Shown: positions 1 to 6,214 of the stretch, piece by piece | How the letters are laid out: every line of letters begins with the position of its first letter | How positions within the stretch are numbered: the first letter of the stretch is position 1 | IMG/VR virus record: IMGVR_UViG_3300046837_000186 | Location: 1-36,058 of that record | Length of the DNA stretch: 36,058 nt | Origin: a virus | Strand: one strand, 5' to 3' | Translations under genes and position numbers: made by a program | The notes under the pieces: generated by a model | The model's input: only the letters and a program-made list of their open reading frames with translations | Told to the model about the DNA's origin: nothing | Database searches by the model: none

Positions 1-214
1 CGGGGGCGATCGTCGCCAACTCGACGCGGTGCAGACGGATCGTCTCCGACATCCACGGCAGGAGTTTGGTGCCGCTGGCCGTCAGGTCGCCCGCGTCGAT
101 GATGAGGTCGGGCTGCTCCTGCTCGGCGAGGTCGAGAATCTGCGCAAGCGCGTGCGTTGTGTTCTCGCGCGTGCGGTCGTAGAGGTGCGTGTCTCCGAAG
201 TGCAGGATCTTCAC
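1..214 (-). CDS. SbcD/Mre11-like metallophosphoesterase nuclease, N-terminal fragment
   Basis: Reading leftwards from a GTG at 214, 71 codons run off the window edge. The translation begins MKILHFGDTHLYDR and continues with PDLIIDAGDLT, which are phosphoesterase motifs I (GDxH) and II (GDxxD-like) of the SbcD/Mre11 family. Enzymes of this family bind two metal ions and cut DNA ends, usually with an SbcC/Rad50-type ATPase partner; here a role in phage recombination or host DNA degradation is inferred. The GTG overlaps the TGA of the gene before it (GTGA), giving translational coupling. It sits downstream of the putative annealing protein under the promoter at 1811-1839. Motifs III-V and any partner gene lie outside the window, so the exact subfamily is unproven. 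Confidence 0.75.
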   Translation of the reverse strand, partial: MKILHFGDTHLYDRTRENTTHALAQILDLAEQEQPDLIIDAGDLTASGTKLLPWMSETIRLHRVELATIAP

Positions 215-384
215 GACGCACCCCCTTCATCGCACATCTCGTCCACCGTCTGCCCGACGCGGAACCAGAACTCGATCTCGCCGTCCGAGCGCTTGCGCAG
301 CGTCGCCTCGGTGAACATGCGGCGCGCGCTGTACTCGGAGGCGCGCACGAGCGTGTCGTCGGCGTCTTTCCAAGGGCTACGCAT
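211..384 (-). CDS. Small hypothetical protein (57 aa)
   Basis: The product is a 57-residue protein starting MRSPWKDADDTLVRASEY. It is charged and has no membrane segment or motif I recognise. The ATG at 384 overlaps the end of the 70-aa gene by 8 bases, and its TGA overlaps the GTG of the SbcD-like gene by 4. It is therefore the third gene of a coupled four-gene unit led by the putative annealing protein. A role in recombination or replication is inferred from position only. Confidence 0.6.
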   Translation of the reverse strand: MRSPWKDADDTLVRASEYSARRMFTEATLRKRSDGEIEFWFRVGQTVDEMCDEGGAS

Positions 385-589
385 CGGCGGCCTCCTGGCG
401 CGCGACTTCGCGCAGGAGCGACTCGACGCGGTGAGCGAAGCGCATGGCCTCGCGCGCCTTGGCGACCGCCGCATCGTCGACCAGCTCGACCGTTGCGATC
501 GTGGGGCGGCCGTAGCAGCCGGGCGCCGAGACGAACTCCAAGGACCGCGTGCCGGGGATCCAGCGCCAGAACGTGCGGGCGCGGCTCAT
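377..589 (-). CDS. Small hypothetical protein (70 aa)
   Basis: The ATG at 589 overlaps the upstream TGA as ATGA, giving a 70-aa protein starting MSRARTFWRWIPGTRSLEF. The first half looks like a short beta-rich domain and the second half like a charged helix. I do not recognise the family. It belongs to the recombination-type unit between the annealing-protein candidate and the SbcD-like nuclease. Longer readings upstream of 589 only duplicate the neighbouring gene in another frame. Confidence 0.6.
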   Translation of the reverse strand: MSRARTFWRWIPGTRSLEFVSAPGCYGRPTIATVELVDDAAVAKAREAMRFAHRVESLLREVARQEAADA

Positions 590-1752
590 CGCGCGCCCCG
601 CTCGTTCAGCGCCTTGCACATCGCCTTGAAGTCGCCGCCGTGCTCGCGCGCCAGGGCGTTCGCCTCGTCGCTGCTGATCCCAATCTGCGCGCGCATCTCG
701 ACGAAGCGGGAGATCCAGTCGGGTTCGTTGTTCACGTCCTCGACGGGCGCGTTGCCGAGCTGGAGCGGCTCCTGTTCGAAGCCCTCGTCCTCCGGCTCGT
801 CCTCCGTCACGTCGCGCACGTCTGCGCCCACGGTCGGAGCCGTGGGGCCGAATAGCGCGGTGGTCGCGGCGTAGCCCTTCTCCAGAAGGAACCGCTGCAC
901 GACCGGGTCGCCCTGCGGGTCGGGGTTGAACTCGACGCGCGCGAGCACCTTGGGGCGGTTGACCTGCGCGGCGGTGAGCCCGCTCTTGATCGCCATGAGC
1001 GAGCGCATGACCGCGAGCATCGCGCCCGTCTCGGTGCGTCGGACGATGTGCTTCTTGAACGCCATCATTTCGGCTTGGACGTTCTTGCGCGCGGTCGCCT
1101 CATCCTCGTTCCGCAGCTTCATGCGGTTACGGAACGCCTCGTCCGCGACGTCCTGCATGTCGAACGCCTTGGTGGCCGTGCGAACGATCTCCTGTCCGCC
1201 CGAGCCCTTCATCGCGCCGAGCGCCTGGAACTCGCAATAGTCGCGGTTCTGGCGGTTGTCCATGCGCGCCGTCTTGATGTTGATGCCGGCGGCCTCGGCG
1301 AGCTTCTCGAGCGCCGGCTTCGCGTATGCGAATACCGTCTGGCCTTCGCGGCTGCCGACCTGGAAGACCTCGCGCTCGTTCGGGTCCGCGCTCAACTGGA
1401 CGATGGACACCGCGACGCGACAGCCGTAGCCGAGCTGCGCGTTGACCGGGATCGACGGGAGCAGCAACTCGAACGCGGGGTTGTTCGCGTACTGCGCGAG
1501 CGGCTCCGCGAGCCACTGCGGCAGCGAGGCGAGGCTGACGAGCGCATTCGTCGCCCGCGGCTGCTCGCTGAGGTAGGACGCGGCCGAGGTGTTCGGTGCC
1601 GGCGTCAGTCCGGCGCTCTGAACGGTGACGTTCTCGACGTAGTCGCAGAACTGCGGCTTGCCGTCTACGTCGCCGACCTTCGCGGTGCACTTGAGTTGCG
1701 TGCCGTGCGCCCACTCTTTCAGCGCGCGATTCGGATGCTTCGGGCATGGCAT
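586..1752 (-). CDS. Possible single-strand annealing protein (Rad52/RecT/Erf-type fold suspected)
   Basis: A 388-aa soluble protein. I chose the ATG at 1752 because AAAGGAG lies just upstream and a strong promoter lies at 1811-1839. The N-terminus carries a Cys/His cluster (CPKH, then LKC and FCDY, about residues 3-40) like a small zinc ribbon. The middle part (about 70-290) contains FAYAKPALEKLAEAAGI, then IVRTATKAFD and HIVRRTETGAMLAVMRSL. That layout of a 'leader' helix followed by conserved R-x-x-x-x-A segments recalls phage annealing proteins such as Erf and RecT. The C-terminus (about 320-360) is acidic, as is common for proteins that bind SSB. Proximity to an SbcD-like nuclease fits a phage exonuclease/annealing pair. 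The similarity is a pattern judgement, not an alignment; another DNA-metabolism role is possible. Confidence 0.45.
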   Translation of the reverse strand: MPCPKHPNRALKEWAHGTQLKCTAKVGDVDGKPQFCDYVENVTVQSAGLTPAPNTSAASYLSEQPRATNALVSLASLPQWLAEPLAQYANNPAFELLLPSIPVNAQLGYGCRVAVSIVQLSADPNEREVFQVGSREGQTVFAYAKPALEKLAEAAGINIKTARMDNRQNRDYCEFQALGAMKGSGGQEIVRTATKAFDMQDVADEAFRNRMKLRNEDEATARKNVQAEMMAFKKHIVRRTETGAMLAVMRSLMAIKSGLTAAQVNRPKVLARVEFNPDPQGDPVVQRFLLEKGYAATTALFGPTAPTVGADVRDVTEDEPEDEGFEQEPLQLGNAPVEDVNNEPDWISRFVEMRAQIGISSDEANALAREHGGDFKAMCKALNERGAR

Positions 1753-1810
1753 TTGGCGGGCTCCTTTGTTGGGTGACGATTCCGGGGCCGTCTCTCTGGC
1801 CCACGCGCGA

Positions 1811-1839
1811 AGTATCGGCAGGCTTCTGCTTATCGTCAA
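1811..1839 (-). promoter_or_regulatory. Strong sigma70-like promoter for the recombination unit
   Basis: Read on the minus strand, TTGACG (1839-1834) and GATACT (1816-1811) are separated by exactly 17 bases. Transcription would start near 1804, about 50 bases before the ATG at 1752. The TGA of the preceding small gene is embedded in the -35 box. The -35 box also lies in an inverted repeat (CTGCTT / AAGCAG), so a repressor could block it. Confidence 0.7.
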
Positions 1840-1843
1840 GCAG
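1826..1843. promoter_or_regulatory. Inverted repeat over the -35 box (candidate operator)
   Basis: CTGCTT at 1826-1831 pairs with AAGCAG at 1838-1843 across 6 bases that include most of the -35 box. On the plus strand five T residues follow at 1844-1848, so it could also be a short intrinsic terminator for leftover plus-strand transcripts. I prefer the operator reading because it coincides with the promoter and no plus-strand gene lies nearby. Confidence 0.4.
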
Positions 1844-2036
1844 TTTTTCTAGGCTTTCTCTTTTTCTTTGTGGCCCAACGCTTTGCGGCGCCCTTTTTGG
1901 CGATCTCGCTGCGTTGCTCGGGGGTGAGGGCGCGGTTTCTCGCCGGCCCTCCAGCCTTCCCCATGATGCGCGCGGCCTCGCTGCGCAGCGCGCTCCCGCC
2001 GTCGTCGCCTTCCTTCTCTGCGATCATGCGGCGCAT
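1836..2036 (-). CDS. Small basic protein with 'AAKRWATKK' type tail
   Basis: A 66-aa strongly basic protein if the ATG at 2036 is used (AAAGG lies about 10 bases upstream). TTG at 2054 or ATG at 2027 are alternatives. It contains SEAARIMGKAGGPARNRA followed by LTPEQRSEIAKKGAAKRWA. That repeated pattern of small residues and a terminal KRWA motif is common in short bacterial and phage proteins thought to bind nucleic acid. It is the first gene behind the promoter at 2093-2121, and its stop codon lies in the -35 box of the next promoter. An autoregulatory or early regulator role is inference. Confidence 0.6.
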   Translation of the reverse strand: MRRMIAEKEGDDGGSALRSEAARIMGKAGGPARNRALTPEQRSEIAKKGAAKRWATKKKRKPRKTA

Positions 2037-2092
2037 GATGCGCAGCCTTTGCAATCGACGTCAAGCATCAAGAAGGATGCGGTGCGCGCGAG

Positions 2093-2121
2093 AAGGTAGC
2101 GCCCTGTTCATGTTCTGTCAA
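2093..2121 (-). promoter_or_regulatory. Sigma70-like promoter with consensus -35
   Basis: On the minus strand TTGACA (2121-2116) is a perfect -35 box, followed after 17 bases by TACCTT (2098-2093). The predicted start near 2086 gives a leader of about 50 bases before the ATG at 2036. It lies just after the TGA of the membrane-protein gene, in one of the few real intergenic gaps. Confidence 0.65.
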
Positions 2122-2133
2122 GCCGTCAGAACA
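2111..2133. promoter_or_regulatory. 7-bp inverted repeat over the -35 box (candidate operator)
   Basis: TGTTCTG at 2111-2117 and CAGAACA at 2127-2133 form a perfect 7-bp dyad around 9 bases containing most of the -35 box. It includes the stop codon of the upstream gene. No T-tract follows on the minus strand, so a repressor site is more likely than a terminator. The arms resemble an SOS-type box only loosely. Confidence 0.45.
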
Positions 2134-2773
2134 CCAGCCACGCGGCCAACTCCATGCGCCACGTCGGTTCCTTCTCGAAGGCGCGGTCAAAGCGGAGCCT
2201 GAGCGCCACGCGATCGGAGAACCCGTAGCCCGGCTGGAGGGCGGCGAATCCGACCAGCGGCGCGCCGTCCGCCAGGTCGCGCCGGAGCCCACCGCCGGCC
2301 GAGAACGTCAGCCGCGAGAGTGCGAACGGGCTCACCTTCGGCTCATCCGCGCGGGCCGTCCCCGCGAGGCCCACGAGCCCCACCAGCGCCAGCAGGACAG
2401 CCGCCCCGCGCGCCTTCTTCAAGCCCGCCGCGGTGGCCGCCGTCAGCGACTCCCCGGCCCGCAGCGCCCCGTCGCCCAGCAGGCCCAGCAGCGCACCCCA
2501 CGGGTTGCCGCCCGCCACGAGGATCCCGAGCCCGGCCGCCAGCAGCGGGTTCAGGGCGTCCCGGTGAGCGGTCCACCAGGCGCCGACATGCTGCACGGCC
2601 TGCGCCTCGCCCTTCTCGACCGCCGCATGGCCCTGCTTGGCCATCGAGCGGACGAGGTTCACGATCAGGCCGACCGCCATGCTTACCAGGAGCGCCGCGA
2701 CCTTGGGGTCGAGCCCCGGGAGGATCCTGCCGACCGCCTGCTGCACCGCTGCCACCACCACGAGCGAATCCAT
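2126..2773 (-). CDS. Membrane protein with holin-like N-terminus and beta-barrel-like C-terminus
   Basis: A 215-aa protein starting at ATG 2773, with GGGGAGG upstream. Hydrophobic segments lie at about 22-42, 73-100 and 120-138. The third ends in GLVGLAGTARADEP, which looks like an internal signal-peptide cleavage site (A-x-A). The remaining 75 residues alternate polar and hydrophobic positions (LSRLTFSAGGGL, GFAALQPGYGF, VALRLRFDRAF) and end in Phe, as outer-membrane beta strands do. A holin or other lysis role fits the neighbourhood, but no family is recognised. Alternatives are a fused exported protein or a membrane-anchored exclusion factor. Confidence 0.6.
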   Translation of the reverse strand: MDSLVVVAAVQQAVGRILPGLDPKVAALLVSMAVGLIVNLVRSMAKQGHAAVEKGEAQAVQHVGAWWTAHRDALNPLLAAGLGILVAGGNPWGALLGLLGDGALRAGESLTAATAAGLKKARGAAVLLALVGLVGLAGTARADEPKVSPFALSRLTFSAGGGLRRDLADGAPLVGFAALQPGYGFSDRVALRLRFDRAFEKEPTWRMELAAWLVF

Positions 2774-2776
2774 CCC

Positions 2777-3052
2777 CTACCTCCCCTTGATCGCCCGGCC
2801 CCCGTGGCCGGCGCGGTGTGCCGTCATGCGATAGACCGGAACCTTCTTCGTTCGGCCGTTAATCGCGATGCCGCCCTTGGAGCCAGCATGCTCGACCTCG
2901 CCCGCGTCGATCCAGGCCCGCACGCACATGTAGGCCCAGCGGTCGGCCCATCCGGTGAGCTTGCGCAACTCCGCTACCGTGAAACCTTCGGCGATGCTCG
3001 CATGCTCGCGCTTCAAGTCCGTGAGCACTTCGCCCCAATCAATCCGCGTCAC
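2777..3052 (-). CDS. Small winged-helix-like DNA-binding candidate
   Basis: The GTG at 3052 overlaps the phosphoesterase stop as GTGA and gives a 91-aa protein. FTVAELRKLTGWADRWAYM resembles a helix-turn-helix (about residues 24-42). It is followed by ARAWIDAGEVEHAG-type sequence and a short hairpin, the order seen in winged helices. It ends basic. It could regulate late genes or bind phage DNA; no named family is assigned. Confidence 0.5.
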   Translation of the reverse strand: MTRIDWGEVLTDLKREHASIAEGFTVAELRKLTGWADRWAYMCVRAWIDAGEVEHAGSKGGIAINGRTKKVPVYRMTAHRAGHGGRAIKGR

Positions 3053-3882
3053 AGGACGAATTCCGCGGGAGGATCTGGGCGCCGCACCCACGATCGCGTA
3101 AATAGCTCGTTGTCGGCGAGCCGGATTACGATGCCCCCGATCTCCGGCTGCCCCATCTGGAGTCCGTCGCGGCTGTGTACATATGGCGTCTTCAACTGCC
3201 AGGCCGGGAGCGTGACGACCGTCACCTTGCCGTGCGCGGCCTGCTCGACGACCTCTGAGTTCTGGTGCCGGTGTGAGCGCACGAGCATGGAGTAGGGCGG
3301 ATCGCCGCGCCGGCCAGCCTCCACGTAGGAATTGGTTGCGAGGCGTTGCAGGGCGGTCGCCCGCGCGTAGGGGCTCGCGGTGGTGCTGATGTGGTGCGCG
3401 AAGTGGATCAGGCGGTCCCCGAGCCGAGCACGCACTTCTTGGTGCGAGAACTGACCGCTCCGCTGCACGGCCCCGAGTTGCTCGGCAATCGCTTCCTCGT
3501 CGCGCCCCGACTCGCCGACATGAACCTGCGTCCCTCGCACGACGTACAAGCGGCCCTCGCAGGCGTCGCGGACCGGCTCATAGATCTTCACGGCGTTGCG
3601 AACGTGGTCCTTGATGTTGCGCGTGAACTGCGTGCTTGATCCGTGATGGTCGCCGTCGATCAGATCGCCGTTAGCGACGACGGCGAAGGGCTCGCCGCGG
3701 GTGGCGTGTGGAACGAACTCTCCCCAAAACTCCTGCCACCATTCCCACAGCCCGAGTTGATGGATCGACGGGGGGACGACGTGCGACTCGTCGAGTACGA
3801 AGCCGTCGCTGTGACAGAGCCCGAACTTGCAGCCGATGTGCGTGTCACTGACGGCAACGATGTTCGGAACGCGATCACTCAC
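3049..3882 (-). CDS. Calcineurin-like metallophosphoesterase
   Basis: A 277-aa protein beginning at a GTG that overlaps the preceding TGA (GTGA). Metal-binding motifs are visible in order: SDTHIG (12-17), NGDLIDGDHH (71-80), RGTQVHVG (116-123) in place of the usual GNHE, FAHH (161-164) and RSHRHQ (202-207) in place of GHTH. Such enzymes hydrolyse phosphodiesters or phosphomonoesters with two metal ions. The Asn of motif III is replaced by Thr or Gln, which may alter activity or substrate. It is distinct from the SbcD-like gene at the left edge. In a phage it may act on nucleic acids or on cyclic-nucleotide defence signals; both are speculation. Confidence 0.75.
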   Translation of the reverse strand: MSDRVPNIVAVSDTHIGCKFGLCHSDGFVLDESHVVPPSIHQLGLWEWWQEFWGEFVPHATRGEPFAVVANGDLIDGDHHGSSTQFTRNIKDHVRNAVKIYEPVRDACEGRLYVVRGTQVHVGESGRDEEAIAEQLGAVQRSGQFSHQEVRARLGDRLIHFAHHISTTASPYARATALQRLATNSYVEAGRRGDPPYSMLVRSHRHQNSEVVEQAAHGKVTVVTLPAWQLKTPYVHSRDGLQMGQPEIGGIVIRLADNELFTRSWVRRPDPPAEFVL

Positions 3883-4283
3883 TCATCCCCCTGCGGGTCG
3901 AGGTGTGGGACTTTCGCGCTCCACGTCTCGCGCCACCACTGACGGCGTCGCTGGGAGCGGTTGATGTAGCGGTTGAGCAAGTCCTCGGCGACCATGACGA
4001 CCGGCTCCTCCATCTGCCCCCACGCAGCCAGCTCACGGCGCCGCGAGTGGTGCACGATCTCGTGGATCAAGGTCGGCTGGATGCAGGCGTAGGGGTCGAT
4101 GCGAATGACTCGGCGCGGACCGTCGAACGTGATGCTCCCCATGCCGAGCGGGAGCTCGCACGGAATGACGTCGGTGCGGGGGTCCACGAGCACCGCACGC
4201 GCCTGCGCTTCCAGGTCGGCAATCGTCAGCGCCGAGCCGCGGACCCGCAGGCAGTCGCCGAGCAGCGAGTAGTCGCGCGCCAT
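3879..4283 (-). CDS. HExxH-containing putative metallopeptidase
   Basis: A 134-aa protein starting at ATG 4283, whose A is shared with the stop of the tiny gene before it (TGATG). LIHEIVHHSRRREL (about 73-86) carries the HExxH zinc-protease signature. EEPVVMVAEDLLNRY (about 92-106) supplies downstream Glu residues that could be the third ligand, as in gluzincins. The N-terminal half is a beta-rich segment containing ITFDGPRRVIRIDPYA, typical of minimal zincin domains. Only the motif and its setting support the call; no family is named. A role in lysis or in processing host proteins is possible. Confidence 0.5.
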   Translation of the reverse strand: MARDYSLLGDCLRVRGSALTIADLEAQARAVLVDPRTDVIPCELPLGMGSITFDGPRRVIRIDPYACIQPTLIHEIVHHSRRRELAAWGQMEEPVVMVAEDLLNRYINRSQRRRQWWRETWSAKVPHLDPQGDE

Positions 4284-4378
4284 CAGCGCATCAGCAGGTA
4301 AACGACGAGCGCCACGATCAGGCCGATCGCGCCGAGATTCGTGGCGCGCATGACCTGCGTTCCCTTCTCCGGCGTCAT
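4283..4378 (-). CDS. Tiny single-span membrane protein (31 aa)
   Basis: ATG at 4378 overlaps the stop of the 75-aa gene (ATGA), and its own stop overlaps the next start (TGATG). The product is a short charged head followed by a hydrophobic stretch, GAIGLIVALVVYLLMR, and nothing else. Precise coupling on both sides argues that it is real. Position among lysis genes suggests a holin/antiholin or spanin accessory. It has no lipobox Cys, so it is not an Rz1-type lipoprotein. Confidence 0.55.
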   Translation of the reverse strand: MTPEKGTQVMRATNLGAIGLIVALVVYLLMR

Positions 4379-4602
4379 GCGTCCCTATCCTCCCTGCGGC
4401 CGTCCTCGCGGTCGGTCCACCGTTCGAGATCACGCACGCGCGCTGCGAGCCGCTCGCGCTCGAGCTTCTCCTCGGCGATGTCCTCGCGTGCGTTCTCGAT
4501 GGCGTCCTTCGTCACAGCCTTGCTCACGCCGGCGTTGACGAGGATGGTGCCGATGGTGACGACCGCCAGAACCAGCGAGACATGCAGCGGCGTGATGACC
4601 AC
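4375..4602 (-). CDS. N-terminal TM plus coiled-coil protein (holin or i-spanin candidate)
   Basis: I prefer the GTG at 4602, preceded by AGGGGGT, giving 75 aa. A GTG at 4638 would add 12 polar residues and lacks a clear ribosome site. Residues about 5-25 (LHVSLVLAVVTIGTILVNAG) form one membrane span. From about 30 to the end the chain is highly charged and heptad-like (AEEKLERERLAARVRDLERW). This topology matches Rz-type inner-membrane spanins and some small holins. The endolysin lies four genes upstream. Confidence 0.55.
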   Translation of the reverse strand: MVITPLHVSLVLAVVTIGTILVNAGVSKAVTKDAIENAREDIAEEKLERERLAARVRDLERWTDREDGRREDRDA

Positions 4603-4638
4603 GGTGCTACCCCCTACCTGTGTTCCGTTGATGACCAC

Positions 4639-5238
4639 TCAGCGAATGACCACGAAGCGCAGGAGCCGGCGCTCGCCGCTCGACTGGAGCCGCAGGATGT
4701 AGACGCCGGGCGACAACTCGGCGACGCCGAACAGCGAAAGATGAGGGCCTGCGGCGAGCGTGGCTCGGATGATGGTGGCGATCCTTCGCCCCCCGAGATC
4801 GAATAGCTCCAACTCCGCAGGCCCAGAAACGGGCAGGGTGAACTGGACGGTGGCGCGGCGCTGCGCCGGCTGGGGAATCACCGGGCCGAGAGAGAGCCGA
4901 TCGGACGCGCCCGGCACGCCGGTCGATGCCATGTTCAGGCGCTTCTCGTTGCCGTGGCATGCGGGCGGGCCGCCGTCTCGAAAGGTGATCGCCCAGCACG
5001 TCCACTCGAGCCCGCGATCATCGAACGCCGCGGAGAGTTGCTGGCCTTCCTTGCCGCGCGCGGCGACCAGCGCGAGCGTCTCGGGAGCAGCAGCATTGCG
5101 CGCCCAGCCGATCACCGCGCAGCGGGAGGCATCGCGCAGCGGAACGATCGTCGGGGGTCCGCACTCGACCGTGTCCGAGAGGAACGCCGGCACGGTCCAG
5201 TGGAGCGTCACCACCGTGAGCACCACGAGCGGAATCAC
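4639..5238 (-). CDS. Secreted protein with FlgD/Por-type C-terminal sorting domain
   Basis: A 199-aa protein from the GTG at 5238 (GTGA overlap). A hydrophobic N-terminus (IPLVVLTVVTLHWTVPAFL) resembles a signal peptide. The middle has several Cys residues (about 26, 40, 81 and 94) that could form disulfides after export. Residues about 115-199 match the bacterial C-terminal sorting/FlgD-Ig pattern: a Pro-rich entry (PVIPQPAQRRA), VQFTLP, AELELFDLGGRRIATI, LSPGVYILRLQ and a final FVVIR. In Bacteroidota and relatives this domain sends proteins through the type IX system to the cell surface. In a phage it implies that the host export route is used, and it hints at host phylum. No catalytic motif is seen in the short middle part. 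Confidence 0.65.
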   Translation of the reverse strand: MIPLVVLTVVTLHWTVPAFLSDTVECGPPTIVPLRDASRCAVIGWARNAAAPETLALVAARGKEGQQLSAAFDDRGLEWTCWAITFRDGGPPACHGNEKRLNMASTGVPGASDRLSLGPVIPQPAQRRATVQFTLPVSGPAELELFDLGGRRIATIIRATLAAGPHLSLFGVAELSPGVYILRLQSSGERRLLRFVVIR

Positions 5239-5573
5239 CGGAGCCTCAGCACGGTGATCGTATCGGGCCCGTCGTCCGGCATGACGTAGTGCTTGCCGCT
5301 CAAGTCGAACTCGGCCCACACCTCGAACTTGATCTCCTGGTGTACACCGGGGTCCATCCCTGAGATCGCGCCGGGCGTGAAGGTGATGGTGCCGAGGACG
5401 CCGCCCATCGTCGGAACGGTGCTGCTCGCGGTCCCGCCCGCCTGCCGGAAGTAGACCAGCGGCGTGGTCGCGGCGGTCAGGTCCACGAGCGCGCCTGAGT
5501 CCCGGTCCTTGATCTGCCACGCCAGCGTTTTGAAGGTGTCGCCGTAGACGAAGTCCGCGATCCATCCGGTCAT
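5235..5573 (-). CDS. Baseplate/tail beta-sandwich protein (BppU-N-like)
   Basis: A 112-aa protein with start ATG 5573 (ATGA overlap). The sequence follows the Ig-like N-terminal domain found in siphovirus upper-baseplate proteins: VYGDTFKTLAWQIKD, GALVDLTAATTPLVYF, a Gly-rich turn, GTITFTPG, then a final strand set ending PDDGPDTITVL. It probably attaches another receptor-binding or baseplate component. It sits in the late region among tail-associated genes. Confidence 0.55.
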   Translation of the reverse strand: MTGWIADFVYGDTFKTLAWQIKDRDSGALVDLTAATTPLVYFRQAGGTASSTVPTMGGVLGTITFTPGAISGMDPGVHQEIKFEVWAEFDLSGKHYVMPDDGPDTITVLRLR

Positions 5574-6214
5574 GTCGATTCCTCCCCCAGCCATCGCGCC
5601 ACCGTCACCGCACCCGTTGAGCGCGCCACAACCTCATGCCCCGTCAGCCGGGGTGTCAGCTCGCGCCCGGTCTGGCGCACCACGTCCACGGCGCCCACTC
5701 TGCGGAACACCGCGGTGTCGACGGTGCGCTCGCCCAGCACCACGACCTCGAGCTCCATAATGTCGAGCGAGATCTCGCCGAACGCAGTACCCGACCACGT
5801 GACGCGATCCCACACGGACAGCGCGTTGACCGCAGTGGCCGTCCACGCGGCACCGCTGGGTGCCGTCCAGATGGTCGACGTCTCGATCCAGTCGGGCGTC
5901 GTCGTGTCTTTTGGCAGCGCCGTCAGAGGTTGGCGCTGGCCCTGGTCGGCGCCGACGCTCCACTTGATGCGCCCGCCGCTCGTGATCCACGTGACCGTGC
6001 CGCCGTCCACAGTCGCGCGGCCGCGCACCCTCAACACCACGCCAGATACCTGCGTGTCGACCGGCAGCGTGCCGTTCAATGGCTGCGGCTGCTGCTCGGC
6101 GAACGCCTGCGCGGCGGGCGCCGCGGTCTGATCGAAGGTCGCGTCATCGTCGTCGGCCAGGTCGCCGCCCGATGGACGCATGCGCGTGACTTCAACGATG
6201 GCGGCGACGCTCAC
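5570..6214 (-). CDS. Tail-associated beta-rich structural protein
   Basis: A 214-aa protein from the GTG at 6214 (GTGA overlap with the endolysin stop). It is rich in Val, Thr and Trp, with strand-like stretches such as DTQVSGVVLRVRGRATV and AFGEISLDIMELEVVVL separated by turns. Many tail-tip or fibre-associated jelly-roll proteins look like this. The last 50 residues repeat R-x-x-G-A-V/T-x-V patterns (VFRRVGAVDVV, VARSTGAVTVARWLG). No family assigned; the position after tail genes supports a virion role. Confidence 0.5.
   Translation of the reverse strand: MSVAAIVEVTRMRPSGGDLADDDDATFDQTAAPAAQAFAEQQPQPLNGTLPVDTQVSGVVLRVRGRATVDGGTVTWITSGGRIKWSVGADQGQRQPLTALPKDTTTPDWIETSTIWTAPSGAAWTATAVNALSVWDRVTWSGTAFGEISLDIMELEVVVLGERTVDTAVFRRVGAVDVVRQTGRELTPRLTGHEVVARSTGAVTVARWLGEEST

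Noticed and set aside
1826-1848. Intrinsic terminator on the plus strand
   Set aside because: Short stem plus five T residues, but no plus-strand gene nearby; it fits better as a dyad over the -35 box.
2111-2133. Canonical LexA box
   Set aside because: The arms are CTG-N9-CAG rather than CTGT-N8-ACAG, and other phyla use different boxes; a phage-specific operator is the safer reading.
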